This document shows positions 1 through 7,742 of a stretch of DNA of 18,012 bases, one piece after another. The translations under genes were made by a program, and so were the position numbers. Below the pieces are notes generated by a model that saw only the letters and a program-made list of their open reading frames with translations, was not told the DNA's origin and searched no databases. How positions within the stretch are numbered: position 1 is the stretch's first letter; each line of letters starts with the position of its first letter. Source of the stretch: JALJPB01 sp963933115. Its GTDB lineage: Bacteria > Pseudomonadota > Gammaproteobacteria > Enterobacterales > Alteromonadaceae. Location: positions 1 through 18,012 of the forward strand of contig CAWVSL010000050.1 in NCBI GenBank assembly GCA_963933115.1, read 5' to 3'.

Positions 1-700
1 TCTGCTTAAATAATTTAAAAAACTGACGGCTAAAATAACTGTGATCATTAAAACCAGTATCATTGGCAATAATGGCAATAGCAAGGTTTGTTTCTATTAA
101 TAACCGCCTAGCATTTTCTAGACGTACTTCATTAATAAATTGTTTGGGGGATTTTCCTAAAAACTTTTTAAAGCGCCGCTCTAAGGCACTAATAGATAAA
201 TGTGTAATATCCGCGAGTTCTTTTAAAAAAATATTGTGCATATAATTTTTTCGCACATAAGCAACGGGTTCTTTTAAGGCATCCATTCCTGTTAGGGCTA
301 GCGACGTTTTATCTAAATGCCTTGAAATACCATAAGAACCGATAGGTTTAGAGTCCTCATCAAGTAAGGGGCGTTTTGATGTCGTAAACCAAGCGATATC
401 CCCTGTCTTAGTATTATTCATTTCTAAGCGGTTATTAACCACTTCACCATGCATCACTTTTTGATCATCGACACTAAATTGTCTAGCAATATGAGCGGGT
501 GAAAAATCAAAATCACTTAATCCGATGATTTGAGCGAGAGAGGTTACGCCAATATGATCTAAAAAAAATTGGTTTGCATAAACAAAACATCCTTTCTCAT
601 CTTTTACCCAAAAAATCATGTCAGGCATAAGATCAAACATACCAATAATTTGTTTAATCCCAAACTGATTAATAAATTTTTCTACATAAACTGATGGCAT
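1..700 (-). CDS. PAS-AraC family transcriptional regulator (3' end cut by window edge)
   Basis: The reverse strand is open from an ATG at 700 to the window edge, giving about 233 residues without a stop. The N-terminal part (about residues 18-130) reads as a PAS sensor fold: it has DLMPDMIFWVKDEKG, then FVYANQFF, and ends in GSYGISRHLD. The C-terminal part (about 150 to the edge) is an AraC/XylS DNA-binding domain. Its first helix-turn-helix lies around LADITHLSISALERRFKKFL and its second around IANDTGFNDHSYFSRQFFK. Only the last few residues should be missing. An AAGGGA ribosome binding site lies 6 bp before the ATG. PAS-AraC proteins are cytoplasmic one-component regulators that couple a small-molecule or redox signal to promoter control. 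The gene diverges from the TonB-dependent receptor at 1154, so it probably controls that receptor and the halogenase cluster behind it. This is inferred from position only. Confidence 0.88.
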   Translation of the reverse strand, partial: MPSVYVEKFINQFGIKQIIGMFDLMPDMIFWVKDEKGCFVYANQFFLDHIGVTSLAQIIGLSDFDFSPAHIARQFSVDDQKVMHGEVVNNRLEMNNTKTGDIAWFTTSKRPLLDEDSKPIGSYGISRHLDKTSLALTGMDALKEPVAYVRKNYMHNIFLKELADITHLSISALERRFKKFLGKSPKQFINEVRLENARRLLIETNLAIAIIANDTGFNDHSYFSRQFFKLFKQ

Positions 701-727
701 TAAGAGTCCCTTGAAATTTTGTATACC

Positions 728-743
728 TTGTATTTAAATACAA
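728..743. promoter_or_regulatory. 16-bp perfect palindrome, candidate operator
   Basis: TTGTATTTAAATACAA is a perfect inverted repeat 28-43 bp upstream of the regulator's start codon. A further TTGTATAC half-like copy starts at 719. Position and symmetry fit a regulator binding site, such as autoregulation of the PAS-AraC gene or a site for another dimeric repressor. AraC proteins usually bind direct repeats, so the TTGTAT direct repeat (719 and 728) may matter more than the palindrome. In AT-rich DNA, chance remains possible. Confidence 0.35.
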
Positions 744-934
744 TGTTATTAAAAGCTTAAGTCCGATAATAACTATCCGAATTATGAAAGTCTTCTGTGT
801 GAGTCGTTAAATTTACAACGCCGATTTCGATACATAAGTAACCGATTTATTCTTAACACTATATAGAAAAATATGATTATAGTAAATATGCATTTTTAGT
901 GGATATTTACCCATCTTCTCATTGTATTTAATTT

Positions 935-965
935 AATCAGGGATAATTTAAAATCATCCCTGATT
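935..965. repeat. 10-bp inverted repeat in the divergent promoter region
   Basis: AATCAGGGAT at 935-944 is exactly mirrored by ATCCCTGATT at 956-965, with an 11-bp AT-rich spacer. It lies about 190 bp before the receptor start codon. It lacks a clean T-run on either side, so it is less likely to be an intrinsic terminator than an operator or an RNA hairpin in a long leader. The function is not known. Confidence 0.4.
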
Positions 966-1032
966 TATATCTTACTTAGAGGAAAAATCATTGTGAATCG
1001 TCTACCTATTGAATGACAAGTATATATAAAAA

Positions 1033-1057
1033 TAAGCAGTAAGCAGTAAGCAGTAAG
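1033..1057 (+). repeat. Heptanucleotide tandem repeat (TAAGCAG, 3.6 copies)
   Basis: Three perfect TAAGCAG copies followed by TAAG lie about 100 bp upstream of the receptor's ATG, just after a TATATATAAAA tract. Short tandem repeats in receptor promoters can change copy number by slippage and so alter promoter spacing or leader structure. With only 3.6 copies this could equally be static. Confidence 0.6.
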
Positions 1058-1153
1058 TATAACTATAAAAACACTGAGGTATAGCTATCACCGACCTGAT
1101 ACATCTATCGGTTTTACTTTATCTTAAAATAAAAAAATATAACAGGAAGTAAC

Positions 1154-4100
1154 ATGACTCACATAAAAAATAAAACTTTTAATAAATCACTCATCGCTAA
1201 AAGCATAAGTTTATTGCTTGGCACAACGGTTTTGGCTCCAGCTTTCGCTGCAGAGACAAAAAAAGATGAAGCCGCTGTTGAAGTTATTCAAGTAACAGGT
1301 GTTCGGGGCAGTTTATCTCAATCAATGAATATTAAACGTCAATCTTCAGGTGTTGTTGACGCTATTTCTGCGGTAGACATGGGTAAATTCCCAGATACTA
1401 ACCTTGCAGAGTCTTTACAGCGTATTACTGGTGTATCGATCAACCGCGTAAATGGTGAAGGTTCAGAAGTAACTGTTCGTGGCTTTGGTGGTAACTATAA
1501 CTTAGTGACATTAAATGGCCGTCAAATGCCAGCAGCCAATGTAGGAACCATCACAGGTAATCCACAAGATAAAGGCGCAGCCGGTACTAGTCGCTCATTT
1601 GATTTTTCAAATATAGCTTCAGAAGGTGTGAGTGGTATTGAAGTATATAAAACTGGTCGTGCTGCAGGTGCGTCAGGTGGCATTGGTGCAACAATTAACA
1701 TTAATACCCTTAAGCCATTAGAACAAAGCGACAATATCGCTTCTGTTGGTATTAAAGCGGTAAAAGATGAAAGTGGTGATGGCATTACTCCTGAAGTCAG
1801 TGGTGTTGCTAGTTGGGTAAATGAAGAATCTAATTTTGGTGTTTCATTATTTGGTTCATTCCAAGAACGTGACTCTGGTAGTCGCCATATGAGTACTGAA
1901 GTCTATGAATTGCGTCAATATAACGGTGCAGCAGATTTAGACTCTCTTACTAATCCTGGTGCTACTGTAATAAATGAACCTAACATCGGTCAGATACTAG
2001 CTATACCAAGTAACATTGGCTTAGGCTCTAACCAAGATAACCGTGAACGTACTAATGCGATGTTAACGGTACAATTTGAGCCAATGGAAGATCTTAGATT
2101 TACTTTTGATGCAACTTATGCAAAAAATGAGAAAGAGTCGACCTCACTTATTGATGGTATTTGGTTTGCACGAAATTTTGATACGGTTGAATTTGATGGC
2201 AACCCGGTAGTCTCTACACCAGTTAAATTTTCTGAGACCGGTGGCCAAAACAGCGCAGTACAAGGTAAAGATTTCTTCTTTCAAAACCTAGCATTAGCAA
2301 CAAAAGATGAATTAAAATCTTTTGGTTTTAATGTTGATTATGTTGTGAATGACGCATTAAGTCTTAGTGTTGATCTTGCTTCATCAGAAGCCACTAGTGG
2401 TGGTGCAGGCCCTGATGGACTGAACGCTGTTCGTTTCAATATGGCGGGTGCAACAGCGGGTTGGCAAACGGTTGACTTTACTCAAAGTATTCCTGCAGCA
2501 AGCATCCAAATTGAAGATACTTTGAAGGGCGGTAACGGTAACGGAATATTTGATAAAGCGGATGTTGGTTCACAAGTAACTCAAACTGATATGTCAAATC
2601 AAGAATCAAATGTCGACCAATTTCGTTTTGAAGGTCAATGGCTTGGTGATGAAGTTACTGTTGACTTTGGTCTGGGATATATCTCATCAGAAATGAGACA
2701 AACACGTCAAGCATCAACTGATGCTTTAGGTGATTGGGGTGTAAACAATCCTGGTGATATCCCAGAGGGTTTATTCGAAGTAGGCTGTACCAGTTGTTTA
2801 TTTGAAGACCATGATATATCGGGTGTTCAAGGTGCTGATGCGGCGTCACCAGGTGGTACAACAATACCTTTAGGCAGTGTTTCATTTAGTGGTGACCCAG
2901 TTTCGCTTATAAATGCAGTTGGTCCTGCATATGACGTATCTTTAGCTGGTAGAACAATTAATACTGACGATGACAATACCGTTAAAGAAGATATTTTATC
3001 TGTCTATGTTCAAGCCGATATGGATTATGACGTAGCTGATATGACATTAAACGTTGTTGCCGGTTTACGTTATGAACAAACTGATGTCACTTCTTCATCA
3101 GTTCAATTCATTCCTACTCAAATAATTTGGGAAGCTGATAACGACTTTTTACCGGTACTAGGTTCATCAGTAGATACTATCACTGACAAAAATGACTACT
3201 CTAACTTTTTACCGAGTCTTGATTTGACTCTAAATGTGACTGATGAGATTAAAGCCCGTGCGTCTTTTAGTAAAACATTAGCTCGCCCTTCTTATGAGCA
3301 AATGTTCCAATCTACCTCAATATCACCGCCACCACGCCTAACATACTTAGGTGGTCAAGCGACAGGTAGTTCAGGTAATGCACAATTAGACCCTCTTGAG
3401 TCAACCAACATTGATTTATCTGTTGAGTGGTATTACAACGACTCAAGCGTAGTTTCAATTGGTTACTATAGAAAAGACGTTAAAAACTTTGTCGGTATTG
3501 CCCAAAGTGAAAAAACCTTGTTTGGTCTATTAGATGCAACTTCAGGTGCAGCTGGGACAACTTCAGGTGACGCGATAGCAGCATTGGAAGCAGGTGGTTA
3601 CGATGTTAACGAAGTTAACTTGTTTACTATGTCAGCCGTTTTACAACACCCTGCAGACTTTCCTAATGGCGCAGCAGATTTTCAAGACCCTGTTACAAAT
3701 CCAAATTTTGAAGGTGAAGTATTTGCTACTTATGATGTTCTTGCCTTAGCTGGAGACCCTGAATTACAATTTCAAGTAACAGGTCCTGTTAATGATAAAA
3801 GTGCTGTCATCGATGGCTTTGAATTTGCTTGGCAGCATTTCTTTGGTGAGACTGGTTTTGGTTATCAATTGAACTACACAACTGTCAATGGTGATATTGG
3901 TTTTGATAATGGTGGTGCTATCACTGTTGACCAATTTGCATTGGAAGGTTTGAGTGATACCGCCAACGCTGTATTAATTTATGAAAAAGATGAATTTTCA
4001 GCACGTATTGCTTATAACTGGCGCGATGAGTTTTTAAGTACGACTAACCGTGGTAAAGGTCCACGTAACCCAGTATATATCGCAGAAACTGAACAGATTG

Positions 4101-4264
4101 ATATTAACGTGAGTTACAGTCCTCTTGAAGATTTAACTGTGAGTTTAGATATTATTAACTTAACTGATCAAGGCCTTCGTAAATTTGGTCGTAGTAGAAA
4201 CAATGTTTTCTTTGTTCAAGAAGCGGATAGACGTGCTGTCTTAAGTGCTAATTACAAGTTCTAG
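1154..4264 (+). CDS. TonB-dependent outer-membrane receptor
   Basis: This is a 1036-residue, 22-strand-barrel-type receptor for energised uptake across the outer membrane. AGGAAG lies just before the ATG. A Sec signal peptide (basic start, hydrophobic segment around 13-31, cleavage near AFA at 30-32) precedes a TonB-box-like EVIQVTG (43-49). The plug follows at roughly 55-195, with LAESLQRITGVSI, TVRGFGGNYNLVTLNGRQMP and GASGGIGATININT. The rest is barrel and ends in YKF, the expected C-terminal aromatic. Size and plug wording fit the large receptor group expanded in Xanthomonas, Caulobacter and Alteromonadales (TIGR01782-like), often linked to glycan or other complex-substrate uptake. The mature protein contains only two cysteines, C545 and C548, as CTSC, probably in a surface loop. 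The adjacent SapC and halogenase genes are frequent companions of such receptors. The ligand is unknown. Confidence 0.95.
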   Translation: MTHIKNKTFNKSLIAKSISLLLGTTVLAPAFAAETKKDEAAVEVIQVTGVRGSLSQSMNIKRQSSGVVDAISAVDMGKFPDTNLAESLQRITGVSINRVNGEGSEVTVRGFGGNYNLVTLNGRQMPAANVGTITGNPQDKGAAGTSRSFDFSNIASEGVSGIEVYKTGRAAGASGGIGATININTLKPLEQSDNIASVGIKAVKDESGDGITPEVSGVASWVNEESNFGVSLFGSFQERDSGSRHMSTEVYELRQYNGAADLDSLTNPGATVINEPNIGQILAIPSNIGLGSNQDNRERTNAMLTVQFEPMEDLRFTFDATYAKNEKESTSLIDGIWFARNFDTVEFDGNPVVSTPVKFSETGGQNSAVQGKDFFFQNLALATKDELKSFGFNVDYVVNDALSLSVDLASSEATSGGAGPDGLNAVRFNMAGATAGWQTVDFTQSIPAASIQIEDTLKGGNGNGIFDKADVGSQVTQTDMSNQESNVDQFRFEGQWLGDEVTVDFGLGYISSEMRQTRQASTDALGDWGVNNPGDIPEGLFEVGCTSCLFEDHDISGVQGADAASPGGTTIPLGSVSFSGDPVSLINAVGPAYDVSLAGRTINTDDDNTVKEDILSVYVQADMDYDVADMTLNVVAGLRYEQTDVTSSSVQFIPTQIIWEADNDFLPVLGSSVDTITDKNDYSNFLPSLDLTLNVTDEIKARASFSKTLARPSYEQMFQSTSISPPPRLTYLGGQATGSSGNAQLDPLESTNIDLSVEWYYNDSSVVSIGYYRKDVKNFVGIAQSEKTLFGLLDATSGAAGTTSGDAIAALEAGGYDVNEVNLFTMSAVLQHPADFPNGAADFQDPVTNPNFEGEVFATYDVLALAGDPELQFQVTGPVNDKSAVIDGFEFAWQHFFGETGFGYQLNYTTVNGDIGFDNGGAITVDQFALEGLSDTANAVLIYEKDEFSARIAYNWRDEFLSTTNRGKGPRNPVYIAETEQIDINVSYSPLEDLTVSLDIINLTDQGLRKFGRSRNNVFFVQEADRRAVLSANYKF

Positions 4265-4316
4265 ACATTGCCCTATTTCCTCAGTTAAATAGTTAAACTA
4301 AGGAAATTTATACTAC

Positions 4317-4360
4317 CTAAGAGTGAAACATGATGTTAATGTTTCGCTCTTAGTTTTTTT
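4317..4360 (+). terminator. Intrinsic terminator after the TonB-dependent receptor
   Basis: A 15-bp stem (4317-4331 with 4339-4353, one G-U pair, 7-base loop) is followed directly by seven T's. It is the strongest terminator in the window. It separates the receptor from the SapC-halogenase cluster, so those genes need partial read-through or their own promoter in the roughly 70 bp before 4431. Confidence 0.93.
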
Positions 4361-4430
4361 AACTATCACAACTATCTTATGCAAAATAAGACGAAATTTT
4401 ATAAAAATAACAATAAAGCGAAGTATGCTT

Positions 4431-5156
4431 ATGAATAATGCAATAGTCTTAAATAATGTAGACCACAAAAACATCAAGGTTGATACTCGACCTGAAGCTA
4501 ATTTAAATGTCAATCGTGCTTTGGTATACGCTACCGAAATAAGCGAATTACACAAAGAATTCCCACTGGTATTTCACAAAAATCCTGAAACCGGACAAAC
4601 ACAATTACACGCAATATTGGGCTTAAAAAAAGATGAAAACCTCTTTATAGGTGACAATGGGTGGCAAAGTCGATTTGTCCCTGCTTTACTGGCTAGAGGC
4701 CCGTTTAGTTTGGGTTATAAAAAAGCCAATCAAGACAACAACGAACAGCAAGACCCAGTCATTTGCATTGATATCGACGATCCTCGTGTCAGCACAGAGC
4801 ATGGTGAGGATGTTTTTCTTCAATTTGGTGGCGAAGCACCTTATCTAAATTATGTAAAAAAAGCCCTACAAACCATCGATAGTGGTATCGCATTTGATAA
4901 AACCCTTTATTCACTTGTTGAATCAATGGACTTATTAGAGCCAGTATCAATTAACATTAAACTCAGTAATGTAGAAGAAATAAACTTTAGCGATTATTAT
5001 ACTGTTAATCAGGAGAAGTTATCAAAATTAACGGGTGATAGTCTTGAGAAATTAAGCCAATATGGCGTACTCAGTTTATTGTATTTTGTTCTGTCATCAA
5101 TGGGTAATTTTCAAGCCTTAATTGATCTTAAAAATACAAAATCTGCAATGTGTTAA
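4431..5156 (+). CDS. SapC family protein
   Basis: This 241-residue protein matches the SapC family (PF07277). The diagnostic block is near residues 40-65: FPLVFHKNPETGQTQLHAIL followed by GLKKDENLF. After it come WQSRFVPALLARGPFSLGY and an acidic ICIDIDDPRVS segment. There is no signal peptide or membrane span, so it should be cytoplasmic. The reading frame is open back to 4323, but that upstream part runs through the receptor's terminator. ATG 4431 has GAAG 7 bp upstream, while ATG 4425 has it too close, so I chose 4431. The family name comes from a Campylobacter locus, and its biochemical role is not established. It recurrently sits between TonB-dependent receptors and tryptophan-halogenase-like genes, which suggests a shared process. 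It is followed 26 bp later by the JmjC-like gene. Confidence 0.85.
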   Translation: MNNAIVLNNVDHKNIKVDTRPEANLNVNRALVYATEISELHKEFPLVFHKNPETGQTQLHAILGLKKDENLFIGDNGWQSRFVPALLARGPFSLGYKKANQDNNEQQDPVICIDIDDPRVSTEHGEDVFLQFGGEAPYLNYVKKALQTIDSGIAFDKTLYSLVESMDLLEPVSINIKLSNVEEINFSDYYTVNQEKLSKLTGDSLEKLSQYGVLSLLYFVLSSMGNFQALIDLKNTKSAMC

Positions 5157-5168
5157 TACTTTCTGAAT

Positions 5169-5175
5169 AAGGAAG
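5169..5175 (+). promoter_or_regulatory. Shine-Dalgarno site that decides the start of the JmjC-like gene
   Basis: AAGGAAG lies 1 bp before GTG 5177 but 7 bp before the in-frame GTG 5183. Normal spacing favours 5183 as the true start, two codons later than the longest reading frame. Confidence 0.7.
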
Positions 5176-5182
5176 AGTGAAC

Positions 5183-6214
5183 GTGACTATAGTTAAAAAT
5201 AATGTACAGATCATGGAAGGAATAACACCTGAGTCAATTCCATTCGATCAACTCTTTTCGCAAAACAAACCGGTTATTTTAAAAGGTTTAGTCAAAGACT
5301 GGCCTTTAGTTAAGCTTGGCAAACAATCATCTGCGAAAGTCATGGCAGAGCTCGAGCTTCACAATAATAAAAAACCGATGTTAGTTTATCAAGGCTCTCC
5401 TAATATAAAAGCAAGATTTGGCTATAACAAGTCTTGTACTGGTTTTAATTTCACCGCTAAAAAGTCGACTATTCCCGAAGTTTTTGGTGATATTCGTAGT
5501 CAATTAACTCAAGATGAACACGATTATTTGTATGTGAACTCACTTAGATTTGATGAGGGATTCCCGGAACTTAGTCAGAGCCATCAGTTAGCTTTTACCC
5601 ATAGCGAGTTTAATCAAAATCAACCGGTTTCAAAAATTTGGTTGGGAACAGAATCTGTTGCTGCTGCACATTTTGATCAACCCAAAAATATTGCCTGTTG
5701 TCTGTTGGGTAAGCGACGTTTCACCTTATTTCCGCCCAATCAAATAGATAACTTATATCCAGGTCCATTAGAACCAACACCTGGTGGCCAGGTAGTTACC
5801 CTTACAAATCTTAGTCAACCTGATTTCACCCGTTTCCCTCGGTTAAAAGAGGCATTAGCTAACGCTTATATCGTCGACCTTGAACCAGGTGATGCTCTAT
5901 ATTATCCAAGCATGTGGTGGCATGAAGTAGAGGCATTTGATCGATTCAACGCAATGGTAAATTTTTGGTGGCTAGAAGCAGACCCTTATTTGGGTAACCC
6001 AATGGATGTCTTAACACATGCGATGATGAGTCTTAGGGATCGACCGATCAAAGAAAAAGAAGCTTGGAAAGCATTATTCAATTACTACATTTTTAATGAT
6101 ACTGAAAAAGTGCGTGAACATATGCCGCCCGAAAGTCATGGCGCTTTAGCAACGATGACCGAAGATCAAACAAGACGAATACGTGCCATGTTAAGAAACA
6201 ACCTGAACCGCTAA
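5183..6214 (+). CDS. JmjC/cupin_8-type protein, putative Fe(II)/2-oxoglutarate-dependent oxygenase
   Basis: This 343-residue cytoplasmic protein has a GTG start chosen from the Shine-Dalgarno spacing. Early residues around NKPVILKGLVKDWPLVK are the usual N-terminal cap of cupin-like (cupin_8/JmjC) proteins. The metal triad appears intact: H163 and D165 in AAHFDQPKNI, and H247 in MWWHEVEAF. LGKRRFTLFPPNQIDNLYPG and YIVDLEPGDALYYPSMWWHE are standard JmjC-hydroxylase landmarks. Known relatives hydroxylate amino-acid side chains of proteins or, less often, small molecules. The gene is 26 bp after sapC-like and 22 bp before the first halogenase, so it is almost certainly in the same operon. The substrate is unknown. 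A cluster-encoded protein or an indole/tryptophan-like compound are both inferences. Confidence 0.85.
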   Translation: MTIVKNNVQIMEGITPESIPFDQLFSQNKPVILKGLVKDWPLVKLGKQSSAKVMAELELHNNKKPMLVYQGSPNIKARFGYNKSCTGFNFTAKKSTIPEVFGDIRSQLTQDEHDYLYVNSLRFDEGFPELSQSHQLAFTHSEFNQNQPVSKIWLGTESVAAAHFDQPKNIACCLLGKRRFTLFPPNQIDNLYPGPLEPTPGGQVVTLTNLSQPDFTRFPRLKEALANAYIVDLEPGDALYYPSMWWHEVEAFDRFNAMVNFWWLEADPYLGNPMDVLTHAMMSLRDRPIKEKEAWKALFNYYIFNDTEKVREHMPPESHGALATMTEDQTRRIRAMLRNNLNR

Positions 6215-6236
6215 ATATAAGAGATGAAATATACAT

Positions 6237-7721
6237 ATGGATGCTAAGATTAAAGTAGTAATAGCAGGGGGAGGAACCGCTGGTTGGCTTTCTGCGTATA
6301 GCTTGGTCACCCGTTTAGGTAATGTACTCGATATTACGCTAGTTGAGTCTGACCAGATTGGTACCGTAGGCGTAGGTGAAGCGACCATCCCAACTATGCG
6401 AAATTTCCACCGTTTAATTGGTATTGATGAGCAGGAATTTATGGCTGCGACGCAAGCTACCTTTAAATTAGGTATTCAATTCGATAATTGGGGGCAGCAA
6501 GGCGATAGCTATTTTCATTCTTTTGGTGAGATTGGTCAACGCTCTTGGATGGCTGAATTTCATGAGTTTTGGATGGAAGCTAAAGCCAATGGTTTTGGTG
6601 GGAGTCTGGGCGATTATTGCCTCGAATTAAAGGCCGCGAAAGCCAATAAATTTACAACACAAGTAGGTAAAAAACCGGTTAACTTTGCCTATCACTTAAA
6701 CGCCACTGCCTATGCGGATTTTTTGCGCACAAAAAGTGAAGCTTCAGGGGTAAAGCGTCAAGAAGGTTTAATAGAGCAGGTACAAAAAGATGACAGCGGA
6801 AACATTTCATCACTGATACTGGGCAATGGTGAACAAATATTAGGTGATTTCTTTATTGATTGTACCGGTTTTAGAGGGTTACTCATTGGTGAACACTTAG
6901 GTGTTGGTTATGAAGACTGGAGTCACTTTTTAGCTGCAGATAGTGCCATTGCCGTGCAAACAGAAAAAGTTGAAGCTCCGCATCCTTATACGCGAGTTAT
7001 CGCTCACCCCGCAGGGTGGCAATGGCGTATCCCACTCCAAGGTCGAGTAGGTAATGGCCTAGTCTATAGTAGTAAATTCTTATCGGATGATGAAGCTGAA
7101 GCTACATTATTAGCGAACTTAACTGGTAAGCCGATTACCAAACCAAAACAATTGCGATTTACTACGGGCAGACGTGAAAAGTCTTGGCATAAAAACTGTG
7201 TCGCTATTGGCCTTGCCAGTAGTTTTTTAGAGCCCTTAGAGTCAACCAGTATCCATATGGTGACTACTGCATTACTTCGACTGATGAAGTTATTTCCTTT
7301 TGGTGGCAATACCGCTCTACTCGCAGAGCAATATAATCGCGAAGTTAAATTAGAGGCGGAAACGATTCGTGACTTTATTATTTTGCATTATCACTTAACT
7401 GAGAGAGACGACAGCCCGTTCTGGGATCATTACCGAACAATGGAGATACCTGAGTCACTAGCTCATCGAATGGCTATTTTTAAAGAAAATGGTTATGCGT
7501 GGCTTGATGATGTTGGGTTATTTAGGGTTGATTCATGGGTGCAAGTCATGATGGGACAAGGCTTAATGCCTGAGCAACATCATAAAGGTAGTCAGGTTAT
7601 CCCTACAGAAGGCTTAAAAGAACAGATGTCCACTTTAAAAAAGAGAATAGAAAACGCTGTTGCTCAGATGCCTGAGCATGCAGAGTTTATTAAAACATAT
7701 TGCCCTGCTAATAATAGTTAA
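6237..7721 (+). CDS. Flavin-dependent tryptophan halogenase family protein (copy 1)
   Basis: This 494-residue protein is close to the usual 500-540 of the PrnA/RebH family. The N-terminal FAD-binding motif is GGGTAGW (11-17), followed by VGVGEATIPT (44-53). The lysine that carries the hypohalous-acid intermediate in PrnA (K79) corresponds to K77 in ATFKLGIQFDNW. The signature WxWxIP is complete as W261-Q-W263-R-I265-P266. The catalytic glutamate region reads EPLESTS, with E335-S336 matching PrnA E346-S347. All residues expected for an active halogenase are therefore present. Enzymes of this family use FADH2 from a separate reductase plus O2 and chloride or bromide to halogenate electron-rich aromatics. 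Receptor-linked relatives from Xanthomonas and Brevundimonas brominate indoles in vitro; their natural substrate is not known. A GAGATG sequence 10 bp upstream is a possible ribosome binding site. A second paralogue follows after 21 bp. Confidence 0.92.
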   Translation: MDAKIKVVIAGGGTAGWLSAYSLVTRLGNVLDITLVESDQIGTVGVGEATIPTMRNFHRLIGIDEQEFMAATQATFKLGIQFDNWGQQGDSYFHSFGEIGQRSWMAEFHEFWMEAKANGFGGSLGDYCLELKAAKANKFTTQVGKKPVNFAYHLNATAYADFLRTKSEASGVKRQEGLIEQVQKDDSGNISSLILGNGEQILGDFFIDCTGFRGLLIGEHLGVGYEDWSHFLAADSAIAVQTEKVEAPHPYTRVIAHPAGWQWRIPLQGRVGNGLVYSSKFLSDDEAEATLLANLTGKPITKPKQLRFTTGRREKSWHKNCVAIGLASSFLEPLESTSIHMVTTALLRLMKLFPFGGNTALLAEQYNREVKLEAETIRDFIILHYHLTERDDSPFWDHYRTMEIPESLAHRMAIFKENGYAWLDDVGLFRVDSWVQVMMGQGLMPEQHHKGSQVIPTEGLKEQMSTLKKRIENAVAQMPEHAEFIKTYCPANNS

Positions 7722-7742
7722 TTTATCAATAAGTTAAAAAAT

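Larger units (their letters stand above)
701..1153. other. Divergent intergenic region between the AraC regulator and the TonB-dependent receptor
   Basis: This 453-bp AT-rich region has no convincing ORF. It holds the palindrome at 728-743 and a 10-bp inverted repeat, AATCAGGGAT/ATCCCTGATT, at 935-944 and 956-965 with an 11-bp spacer. It also holds a TATATATAAAA tract near 1021, a heptamer tandem repeat at 1033-1057, and a short ACCGA/TCGGT stem at 1090-1094/1108-1112 just before the receptor's leader. The long spacing is consistent with a regulated promoter for the receptor. I could not fix a -35/-10 pair with confidence. Confidence 0.6.

Noticed and set aside
63..245. 60-codon plus-strand frame
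   Set aside because: It lies opposite the helix-turn-helix part of the AraC regulator, whose frame gives a recognisable protein, so this is a shadow frame.
4323..4430. N-terminal extension of the SapC-like protein
   Set aside because: It would be encoded by the receptor's terminator hairpin, has no ribosome binding site and does not resemble the family's N-terminus. The start was moved to 4431.
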